This document shows, one piece after another, positions 45,019 to 54,515 of a stretch of 64,000 bases of DNA. Positions within the stretch are counted from its first letter, which is position 1; every line of letters begins with the position of its first letter. This stretch comes from Dichetophora obliterata (taxonomy: Eukaryota; Arthropoda; Insecta; Diptera; Sciomyzidae). The notes under the pieces were generated by a model. The model did not search any database. It had not been told where the DNA came from and saw only the letters and a list, made by a program, of their open reading frames with translations. Location of the stretch: assembly GCA_963920525.1 (NCBI GenBank), contig OY986438.1:215388896-215452895 (forward strand), read 5' to 3'. Made by a program: the position numbers and the translations under genes.

Positions 45019-45206
45019 CTCACAATTAAAAAACTCTCGTCGATTCGACAATGCCTCAGAATTAGTCAGTATGCGTTGTTTCATTCAAGCAGTTCTGCCT
45101 GTCTACAAAACGTTTCGAATACACCACATTACTCATAAACTTGTTGGTAACAAAGTAAGCGATATCATCCACAAAACAGCTGTCTGTTAGTTCATTAAAA
45201 AAGATC

Positions 45207-45857
45207 ATGACTGATGATATTACAGTTTCAACTGCAAAGTTAAGTGATCACGACCGCATTCTAAAATTCTTACGCTTGCATTATTACAACGAGGAACCAC
45301 TTACTATTGGAATAAAGCCCAGACAGCAAGATGCCGCCGATGAAAAGTTTAACATGTCGAATATAGAACATGGCACCTGCTTAATGGCTGTTCGAACAAG
45401 TGCAATGAGTGAAACGGTTGTTGGGACCATTCTGGCTGGACCCAAATATACCGACGAAGCGGAACATATATTCAAGGAGGCAGCTATTGAAGGATCCAGT
45501 AAGTGGGGAAGAATACTGCAGTTTCTGGGAGGTGTAGAGCGAGATGCTAATGTTTATGAGCGTTATGACGTTGATAGAGCGCTGCATGCACATGTCTTGG
45601 CTGTTGACACGCAACTCCGGGGAAGATCGATTGGAATGCGACTCATGAAGGAACTCATGGAGCTGGGCCGAAGTTGTGGGTATCCATTGCTGACAACAGA
45701 TTGTACGAGTCTTTACTCAGCTCAACTCTGTGAGCGCTTAGGCATGGAGTGTGTGAACTATGTGCCATTTGCTGATTATCTGGACGAGAATAACGTGCCT
45801 GTATTTCAACCTCCCGCGCCTCACCTAGGTGTAAAAACGTTTGCGATAAGATTGTGA
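45207..45857 (+). CDS. Arylalkylamine N-acetyltransferase-like (GNAT) protein, paralogue 2
   Basis: 216 residues, one exon, stop TGA. It shares the block order of the gene at 22597-23286: DHDRILKFLRLHYYNEEPLT with the EEP catalytic region (about 29-31), VVGTILAGPKYTDEAEHIFK, the acetyl-CoA loop QLRGRSIGMRL (about 136-146, Q-x-x-G-x-S where most family members have G or A last), LGRSCGYPLLTTDCTSLYSA, and the end KTFAIRL. It lacks the NGRPPLNGDYDSQ loop of the first paralogue. Insect AANAT-like enzymes acetylate aromatic amines with acetyl-CoA in the cytosol; the substrate is not deducible. The ATG is preceded by AAAAAAGATC. An initiator-like TCAGTA lies at 45066, with no TATA box. The promoter-proximal region includes the hAT relic. 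Confidence 0.93.
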   Translation: MTDDITVSTAKLSDHDRILKFLRLHYYNEEPLTIGIKPRQQDAADEKFNMSNIEHGTCLMAVRTSAMSETVVGTILAGPKYTDEAEHIFKEAAIEGSSKWGRILQFLGGVERDANVYERYDVDRALHAHVLAVDTQLRGRSIGMRLMKELMELGRSCGYPLLTTDCTSLYSAQLCERLGMECVNYVPFADYLDENNVPVFQPPAPHLGVKTFAIRL

Positions 45858-45901
45858 AAGAGTTAAATGTAAAAAAAGTACCTATTCAATATTTAAACTA
45901 A

Positions 45902-45907
45902 AATAAA
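45902..45907 (+). terminator. Polyadenylation signal AATAAA for second AANAT-like gene
   Basis: AATAAA lies 45 bp after the stop codon, within AAATAAAACC. Confidence 0.55.
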
Positions 45908-46015
45908 ACCAACTAAGATTGCAATCTAATTAAATTTGACAATGTTTGTTGTTGCCTTCTTGTCCATTTCTATGACGTCACAGGCAGTCAACGAGCCGTA
46001 ACGTACAGCGCGTTA

Positions 46016-46485
46016 AGGCTGGATTAGCCAAGCGTAAGGTAACGTAGAGCGACGTTGCCAATTGTCAAGCTAAAATCTGTTTATTGATAAATGTGTACAA
46101 GTCGTTACCGAAATCGTAACGTGGCGTGACGCAGCGTAGAAGTCTGTAGAAAATAGATTTCTACGCAACGTTACGATTTTTGGTAGTTCGACAGCTGTGT
46201 TACAAGCGAAAAATTTGTTTAACTTCACATTTTTGTAAATTTTAATACAAGCGAAAAATTTGTTTAACTTCACATTTTTGTAAATTTTATACTATATAAG
46301 AAAGAATGCAACCTTTTATTGACGAGGAGAAGTAAATAAGCCTTCTAGAATAAAATGAGTGCCCTGCACTACGCCGCCTGCACTACGTTTGATTACGATT
46401 TCGGTAATCGCTTATCCTCGAGGCAACGTCGCACTACGCTACATCCCGCTGCGCCACCTCACGTTACGCTTGGGTAATCAAGCCT
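46016..46485. mobile_element. PIF/Harbinger-like MITE with TTA target duplication, 470 bp
   Basis: TTA flanks both ends (46013-46015, 46486-46488). The left end AGGCTGGATTAGCCAAGCGT and the right end, inverse AGGCTTGATTACCCAAGCGT, differ at few positions. A 3-bp TTA duplication fits PIF/Harbinger. Inside are further CGTAACG-type inverted words and a 45-bp direct tandem duplication (46201-46290, starting TACAAGCGAAAAATTTG). It carries no transposase and lies 110 bp after the second AANAT-like poly(A) signal. Confidence 0.78.
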
Positions 46486-46488
46486 TTA

Positions 46489-47554
46489 CGCTGTGGTTTA
46501 TTTTGCATTATTTGACGTTTCTCTCCGGAAAGTGTTATTCAAAAACAATGCGTTTGGCTGTATTTCCTCTTGTGCCATTCGTACCCGACCCACACCAGTT
46601 TTGTTTATTTTACCCTAGAACGAGAATAAATAGAAAATAGAAAATATTATAAAATGTCAAGCATTTGTGCTGCAGCCTATGTGTGTGTGTGTGTGTGTAG
46701 AGTGTGCATATATAAGCATCCGTTCCAAATATAAACAACAACGACTAAAACAAATCGGTGCAACTTTCCGCTTACAAAAAAATAGTGCTTGATGCCAAAG
46801 CGGCAACACTGGCAGCCATTTTATACTCTTTATTTCTATTTTGGTTTTACAATTTTTTGCTGCAAGTTTTTGGCAATTTTTATCCGCAGAATTTTTTGAG
46901 AAAGGAAGGAAGTGTTGGCGCAACACGCTGAAGCCAAGCGATGTGCAAAGCAATGACTTAAAAATATATCTAAATATTTAATATTATAATGCAATAAATT
47001 CGAATTTATAATTGTGTTAATTTTATAATGCATGCATTTTATAACACAAAATTTTTTCTTAAAAAAATCATATGTTATGAAGTTCATAACGTGTTAAATT
47101 AAATGTTGGAATAAACTTTGATAAACTTTTCATAAATCTTTGTTATTTAGCTTGAAGTTTTCCTACACTGAATAAAATCTTCATGCTTTTGAAGTAAAGA
47201 AAAATGTGTTTATTTAGGTTTAAGTCCAACTTTTACCTTTTAAAAATTTTATTTGCGAAATTCCTTATATAAACTTACATAGTATTAAAAACATATTAGG
47301 GGTATTCACACGGACTTGGGCAGTTGGGTAGATTGGCAAATGCCGTACACTTTGTTTTTGTAAAGTGCCATTGTACCCAAGTACCCATCTACTCTAGCTG
47401 ACCCCTGACTTGTTTAGGTAGATTGATTTCTTGCCAAAATGAGTACTTTTTCCATGTGTTGCCACCTTTTGCAAAATTAGGCAATAATTGACCTAAGGGC
47501 ATCAAATTTGCAACGCTTGTTGTCAAGGCTAATATCTCGAATAAATAAAAATTG
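46489..47554. other. Spacer with GT microsatellite
   Basis: A (TG)n run lies at 46680-46699. ACTTGGGCAGTTGGGTAGAT near 47314 has a nearby inverted partner GTACCCATCTAC near 47383. No gene recognised. Confidence 0.35.
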
Positions 47555-48339
47555 CCACACCCCCTTTTACTCCCCACAAATCAATAAAAACGCTATATTT
47601 CAGACGAATTTGGTTGTATTGGACTAAACGTTTTTAATTTAGTTCGTGTGGCTCGTGTGGAAACTCAGCTAAAAATGGGCATGGTCAAACTATAACTATG
47701 CCCACTTTTCAGAAAGCATTATAATTATCGAGTTTTGCATGTTTTATAATGAAACATTGTGTATATGTGCTATGAGACCGTGTGTGGTCACTATATATAT
47801 AAATGTTGCCACGCCTACTTTTACCGCTCTTCTATATACATATAAAAATTTTCGTGTGGTGTCTCTTAAGATCTAAGGAACGGCAACACCTAAGGGCACC
47901 AAATTACAATATCTGTTAAAAAAGATAATATCTCGATTAACAAAAAACCACACCTTTTACCGCCCACAAATCAATAAAAATGCTTTATTTCAGAAGGTTT
48001 GGGTCGTAATAAACTAAAATTTGGTAGCTTAGTTCGTATGGTTACTGGCGGCAACTTCACTAAAAATTGGCTTGGTCGAACTATGGTTACGCCACATTTT
48101 CAGGAGATAAGCGTGGAGTGAAGCAAAGTGCACCAGATATAAGCTTCATTGAGCTTAATTTTGGCAGTCGATTTTTTCGAGTACAAGATGGTTTAGGACA
48201 AAAATATATTTGCCACACCCCCTTGTACTGCTCTTTAATTTATAAAATTGCTATGCTTCGGACTTTTTTGTCGTATTAGACTAAAACTTTGTAATTAAGT
48301 TCGGAAACTGAACTAAAAATGGGTGTGGTCGCACTATAG
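47555..48339. repeat. Three degenerate direct repeats of about 125-160 bp
   Basis: Copies start near 47555, 47948 and 48213. Each runs from CCACACC(CCC)TT through ACTAAAA/ACTAAACG and TTAGTTCG to ACTAAAAATGGG/TTGG and a closing GGTCRMACTAT. Spacings are 393 and 265 bp. They look like a decayed tandem or three members of one short repeat family. Confidence 0.65.
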
Positions 48340-49015
48340 ATATATAAAATTATTTCTTCCGATTGGCATAAAAATTCTTATATGGCAGTAAGGCGGTCTG
48401 TGGCAGAAAAACTTCTGCCGGGGATTACTAGTAAATTATAAAATGCTGTAAAGTTCACGTTAAAAATTACTCTTATGTAAAATAACTTTTTTCTACCTCT
48501 AATTAATGGCCTTAATTTTGCGTACATAAATAACAAAAAATAATTTGGTGACAACTCTCTTCCAGCTGTCACTCATCTCTCATCAGCTACATAACCTAGG
48601 GAGATCCAACATATATGCACCGCTGTCTAATACTATTCTACAAAGTACTCAATTGCAATTTAGGGTGCTCGCATTAATCAAAAATACTCATTCTACGCAA
48701 CTACAAACCCTATCCCTATTTTGATACTTTCAAAAAAATCTGTGCCATGTTGTGCTGAGTGTTTCTCTCGAAGCTCGTTAAAATTCGTTCATTTCGGGGA
48801 GAGGGGCTTAGCCCCCAAAACCCCTGCGTTTTTAGCTAGACACCATAGCAGAGAGGGAGGTATAATGGTATAGGGTGATATTTCCTAATATGGAACGATT
48901 AACTTGTTTTCCAAAAGTGACAAAATGACTGCACAAACATAAAAAAGCATACAGTGTATACTGTAAGTGGCCTTCCCACATTTTCATAATATATTTAGAA
49001 TACTTGATTGGATAG
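48340..49015. other. Spacer with the short repeat block 48743-48805
   Basis: No gene recognised. The block 48743-48805 is described separately. Confidence 0.35.
48743..48805 (+). repeat. Short dispersed repeat, copy 2
   Basis: TGCCATGTTGTGCTGAG, GCTCGTTAAAATTCGTTCAT and TTTCGGGG occur here in the order found reverse-complemented at 17936-17998. The flanks differ. Confidence 0.6.
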
Positions 49016-49320
49016 CAACAACATGACAATGCCCCAATTTATACGGCAAGACTCGTTAAAACCTGGATTCAAGATCAAAATATTGAGGTCTTTAAATGGC
49101 CCTCTTATTTACCAGACCTTAATGTTGTGGAAAATGTGTGGAGTTGGCTTTCAAGGAAAGTATACAAAAATAGAGACAGTTTAATAGCAAAAAATCTTTA
49201 ACGCCATCAGAATGCAATGGGTTAAAGTTAACCTAAACTACTTGAAATCACTTTAAGATTCAATGCTGAGTCGAGTCTTTGAGGTAATTTCAAAGAATGG
49301 TGGTAATACGCACTACTAAA
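49016..49320 (+). pseudogene. Tc1-like transposase C-terminal fragment
   Basis: The frame from 49016 reads QHDNAPIYTARLVKTW, then FKWPSYLPDLNVVENVWSWL, the second and third catalytic Asp regions of Tc1 transposases (DNAPIH and PDLNPIEN forms). A stop at 49199-49201 interrupts it; weaker similarity continues to about 49320 in the same frame with further stops. The N-terminal half and the element ends are missing. Inactive relic. Confidence 0.82.
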
Positions 49321-50251
49321 AATTTTAAGCTTTATGATATTAATTATTTAAGAAAAAAAAATTCAAATCCGTCCACTATTCTTGGATTTTTCCTAAGTGT
49401 CCTTATCCTTATGACGAATAAAAAAGTGTGCAATTAAACAAGTCATATTTATAAAGTGCTACAAAGTGTCCAATACTGCTTGAAGCAGATTTTTTTATTT
49501 TATTTCTGTTTTGTTTTTTTATGTTCCTAAATTCAAAAAACAAAAATTAAAAATTTTATTCCATGTATTTTGTTTTACTACAATAATTTAATAACAATTA
49601 ATGACGCGCAGTGTATAAATTCAGAAATAAAAGAAATCGTATGAAATGTTCGTCAAATAAAATTTTTTGAATATATGTATGTGTGTATGTATGTTTGTAT
49701 GTATGCATGTTTGTTATTTTAATGCAAACAGTGAAAAGACAAAATAAAGAAGGAGAGGCAAGAGCCAAGCAAGCACATGAGGTTATAAAAAATTAGAGTG
49801 TTAAAAAAGCGCGTACCTTTAGGAATACGAGGATCCATCCATCGTCGAAGGTGTAGCGTAGATCCTGTGTCTATGACAGATTGAGAGCATTGAAGAAGGC
49901 ATTAAAGACGGATCGATTCGTTCGCCACTAAGACTTTGTTTTTCATAACTATTATGGTTTTCAAACCTGAATACTTTTACTGTTCCTATTCCATATTCGA
50001 TGTTCAAATAACTATTGTCGGATAATACGAAATCTCTGGTACTTTTTCTTCAAATCAAATTTAAGTAGTTTTTGTGAACAACGGCTTAATTGCAAAAAAT
50101 ATTTAAGAAACCAAAAATGTCAATGCTTACAAATTATAACCCTTAGAATTGCAATTTCTTGATTGAAGGGACAAAAAAGAAAAAAAAAACAAACCCAAGT
50201 ACTAAGGCAACGCCATTTAATTTTACTAGTAGTAAACCACTTTACTATAAG
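49321..50251. other. Spacer with TATG/TG simple sequence
   Basis: A degenerate (TATG)n/(TG)n run lies at about 49673-49712. CCGTCCACTATTCTTGGA at 49372 may be part of the decayed Tc1 3' end. No gene recognised. Confidence 0.35.
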
Positions 50252-50521
50252 GCTATTCACAGTTTGAATACGCTGGTCTGCTATTTATACGATTTGTTAA
50301 ACGTATAACTCCAATTTATGTAAAGCGTACTTTGCTTTGCTGTTCTTTGCATGCAAACGCGAGTAAATTAAAGTAGCCCTTGGACGTGTTTTTTGTAACT
50401 CGTATTTTTATGCTCTGTCTACAGCCTCATAATCACATACATCACAGGGTTGCTCTCAGTTTCCACAATAACAAATGCTATAACTACGAGTTGTTTCATG
50501 TACGTTTAAACTGTGAACAGC
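50252..50521. mobile_element. MITE with GCTATTCACAGTTT ends, 270 bp
   Basis: The left end GCTATTCACAGTTTGAA and the right end, inverse GCTGTTCACAGTTTAAA, match at most positions. No certain target duplication. No ORF. Confidence 0.6.
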
Positions 50522-51297
50522 GTTTATGCTAAATCATAGAGAATCGTTTTACATTTTTAATTGTATCCTTTATATTTAAATTTGTGTTGTGGTATCTACA
50601 GTGATGTGAAAATAAGTAGGGACACTTGTATTTTTATATTTGAAGCTGCATGAATTATAGACAAGGTGACACAGATATAGATTTAACTCCCTCGGGTGGT
50701 GATTCTCCTTGAATAGGCGAGTAAAAATATGCAAGGATGAGGTTTACCCATCCCCCTTTGGGAGCTAGAGAGGAAAAACTTGAAAATATCATCAGCAAAT
50801 CCACTTGGGGTTTCGGTTCAGTGTTAAAATCATGAACTTAATTTAAATTTTACCAAAGAAAAAATTCCAATAGATGCCGTTGTTAAGCTCCACAAAATAT
50901 TTCACTCAAACGACGTTCAGTGTTAAATTGACACTATGCTTAGAATAATGCAAAGAAAAAATAAATATTATAAATGCAAATTGTATAGTTGTATAAATCA
51001 AGTGCAAATCCGTCCAGAACAAGGTGTGGTAACTGCAAATCACATGTTTGTCCAATTAATCTTTTTACCCTATGTACAAAATGTGCCCAAACTTTGTATT
51101 GTTGGTGAATAACAATTAAACTTATATTTTTACATTTTAATAGATTATTTCACTCTTACATTTCTAGTAGCTATGGCAAATAAATCGAAATCGTTTCATT
51201 TTGAGTTTTTAAAAAAAAAAAACAATAAATGTTTTAATATAACATGAATATAAACCGAAAAAATTGGGTTTTCATTGGTATTCAATTTCAATCCTTG
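50522..51297. other. Spacer, no gene recognised
   Basis: AT-rich. ACAGTGATGTGAAAATAAGT near 50600 looks like a single transposon end without a partner. Confidence 0.3.
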
Positions 51298-51305
51298 GTT
51301 GTAAT

Positions 51306-51974
51306 CAGGCATGCCAACTGGTGGGGAATTCCCCGATTTGCAGGGAATTGCATGCCATACAGAGAATCGGTGAAAGGGCTCAAATACTCGGGGAATTAAA
51401 TAATTCATCTACTTTTTAAGATTATTTTTAATTTTATATTAATTTTATTTATTTTATATTAAATTTTCTGATAAATGTTCTTCTTACAACATAAGTAAAA
51501 TTTTTTTAACATTAGCAAACAAATCCTTGGTGCCAAACTAATTTTTTAATAACACATTTTTGTTGAATTTTTAATTCATTTTCGTTTGTCATCTTGAAAG
51601 GTATTTAACAATTGAAAAAAAAAATCTGACACATGGATTTGTATTTCAATAACATCATAAATTTGAGAAGTTGTCTTAACATACTTAAGAATCGGGCCAT
51701 TGACATATTGTAGCTTCAAAATTTGAAGTCGCGACTCGAAAACACATTTTCCTATTTGATAGTTTATTTTTTATAATTTAAAGTTTTAATTTTTTTATCA
51801 AAATGAATTGTTTTTATAATATTTATAAAATGCTTATAGTATTTATTGTTATTTTCAATTTAAAAAATTAAGAAGTAAATTCATTAAAATTTTTTTTTTG
51901 AGGGAATTTGATAAAAAATCAAGGAATTTTGAGAACGACTGTGGGGAAAACCAAAAAAAGAGTTGGCAACTTTG
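51306..51974. mobile_element. hAT-type MITE with perfect 8-bp target duplication, 669 bp
   Basis: GTTGTAAT flanks both sides (51298-51305, 51975-51982). Ends are CAGGCATGCCAACTGGTGGG and, inverse, CAAAGTTGCCAACTCTTTTT. A GGGGAATT-rich left part and a GGGAATTT/GGGGAAAACC right part continue the inverted similarity. No transposase. Confidence 0.85.
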
Positions 51975-52285
51975 GTTGTAATGCGTAATGTCAAATTGAC
52001 ACTCAACGTCTTTTACGTTGCAAAAAATCAAATGCATTCGAAGGTTAAAATAATTTCTTACAATATCGTTTTTCTACAAACATTGAAAGATTTCTTAATT
52101 TGAACCATATTATAGGAAATTTGGGAAAAATGTGACATTTTAACGAAAATTTACTCGACAAAAATAGTATAAAAAGACATAGTTGCCAGTTTTAATCTAA
52201 AAAAAAAATAAAATCTATAAAAGTAAAAAATGTAACAGGAATGACATGTTGCATGACAAAGTCTCACATCCTTTCTTTAAGCATC

Positions 52286-53366
52286 ATATTGAGCCATAAT
52301 CAGGGATGGCCATGATTACAAATAACGATTACTGATTATGATTACATGCATTCAGATTGCACAGATTACTTCATTTTTCTAAATACTCAGAAAAATCACA
52401 TTGAAAATCAAATAAAAATACTTTCAATCAAGTAACTTTCAATTAAGGTTATTGCATGAGATTATAAAAAATAAAGTAATCATGCAAGGTGATTACATGA
52501 TTCTAAAAAATTAAGTAATCGTAACATGGAATTACATGATTTTTTAATAAATCAAGTAGTCAGTAATCAGACCCTGCTTTCGGTGATTACAGATTACTTC
52601 TCGTCAAACAAAAAATTCAAAATTTGTGTGTAATTTTATTATTCCAGTAATTGCTATTTACCATAAATACAATATTTTCTACAGCAGCTATTAGTGAAGC
52701 AGATATAAGTCATGTTAATGTTTGTTAGATTGGTTTTGTTAAAGAAGTGGTAACAATAGTGCTCAGAAACCTTTTCTGTATTTTACTTGCCTCACTTTTA
52801 CAGTTGAATGACATATATAAAACAGATATAAAACAATATATTAGTTAAAAAAATCTGCAATCAACGAATGGTTAACCCTGATTACTGATAAATTTCTTAA
52901 TCAGAATAATTCATTCATTACTGGAATGTGATTGATTACTTAAATTAATCACTGATTACTTTTTCATGATTACTGATTTCTCAAAAAAATCACTGAATAC
53001 TTTAAAGTTATTAATGATTTATTTTAAGTAATCAAGTAATAAATTTGTGTATGATTAATTGTAATCAGTAATACTTTTGTAATCATTACACGAAAGTAAT
53101 CATTACTGGCCAACCCTGGCCATAATCGGCAAAAAAGTGTAAGCGCCACGAAATCCGAAATGCACTTTTAAATAACAAACGATAGTAGTAAAACAAAACC
53201 ATCAACTCCCAAAATTTCAGATCTCTGAGTTAAACCGTTCGTAAGTTATATCTATCACAAAAATCGAGTTTTCATGTACCGCTTACGCAAACAAAACTAG
53301 AAAATTGCTTCTCCTGTAACATTTTGCTTTTGCCGCTTACACTTTTCGACGATTATGGCTCGATAT
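52286..53366. mobile_element. Outer MITE split by a hAT insertion
   Basis: Ends are ATATTGAGCCATAAT, continuing after the insertion as CGGCAAAAAAGTGTAAGCG, and, inverse at the right, ATATCGAGCCATAATCGTCG then AAAAGTGTAAGCGGC. Removing the 818-bp insert and one duplication leaves about 255 bp. No ORF. Confidence 0.72.
52301..53118. mobile_element. hAT-type MITE nested in the outer MITE, 818 bp
   Basis: GCCATAAT flanks it on both sides (52293-52300, 53119-53126). Ends are CAGGGATGGCCATGATTAC and, inverse, CAGGGTTGGCCAGTAATGAT. Most of the body is variants of GTAATCA, GATTACTGATTAC and ATTACATGATT on both strands, so it is largely one short word repeated. No ORF. Confidence 0.87.
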
Positions 53367-53523
53367 TGGTATCAACACTCGTAAATTTTTAAATTAAAAT
53401 CTTCCAAAATTTTGTCCAAAACGTTCAAACTAAATGATCCGTTAACACTTTTTAATCTATCGATTCAAACCTTTAAAAGGCTCAGCTTAAATGTTTATAA
53501 ACTGAGATATGCTGTTATGCCTG

Positions 53524-54515
53524 CACTCTAAAAAGTTTTTGTTGAATTTTACTACAACACTTGTAGGCAACAGTTTTGCGGCTGTAAATTTCCACACCCT
53601 TATTTAATTAAAAATATTGTTTACTATTGACTTTTAGTGAAACTCAAGAAAACGTGTTTATGTTTGAGTTAAATATTTAGCAATATTAATGAAAAAATAT
53701 TGATTTTGCAATAAAATTAAACATCAATTGCTATCATTTATGAAGTACCATAACAAAATTACTACTCTCATGTTAGCAAAATTCACCAACTTGAATTTAT
53801 TTTTACTACAGTTGATGTAATCAATTAAATTTCTATTGATATTCTAGTAAATGCAACATTCTTAGTTTTGACATTTTTGGTTTAAAACACAATTGAATAT
53901 ATCTCAAAACTTCTCACTCTTGACGGCACCTGCAGAAATAAATTTTACTTATCTTTACTGCTTATCCTTTTTTAAATTAGCACTATAAACACCAAAATGA
54001 GACATAAACACTTGAATAAAAAAAATTTCTGCCGATGAGTATCCGAAAGAGAAAAACAAATGAAACACAGATATTTTTTTATAGATTTTTGTTTAATTTT
54101 TAACATATTTATTGCCCACATTTACCCATTTTGTTGTTTTCTACAACATAATAAAACGTTTTACTAAAAATCAAATTAATGCTAAACTTTTTTCAATTAA
54201 GAAACTATATAACTCTTACATAATGATCCGTACACGTTGACAAGCAAAGTCGACTGAACATCTGTTGAAAATATTGCATATGTTGAATATTCAACATCTG
54301 TTTCATTAGTTCAATTTATGTAGTAATATAAGGCATTGCAGTTGATATTGCAGCAAAATTCAACATTTATTGCTTAATTTTGCTTAGAATAGTGTTAAAT
54401 GGTAAATACTCAAAGATCAAAATAAGATTCATAGTAAAATTACACATCAGTTTGAATTTAAACAAAAAATTACTATAATAATTATAGTAAATTTATATTT
54501 ATTTTTTAGAGGGTG
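53524..54515. mobile_element. Possible MITE with CACTCTAAAAAG ends, 992 bp
   Basis: The left end CACTCTAAAAAG and the right end, inverse CACCCTCTAAAAAATAAA, are similar but short, and the flanks show no duplication. The body has many GTTGAAT/ACTACAAC/AGTAAATTT words. No ORF. Confidence 0.45.

Noticed and set aside
44944..45138. 64-codon ORF upstream of the second AANAT-like gene
   Set aside because: It starts within the hAT relic, ends before the gene and is in a different frame; no domain recognised.
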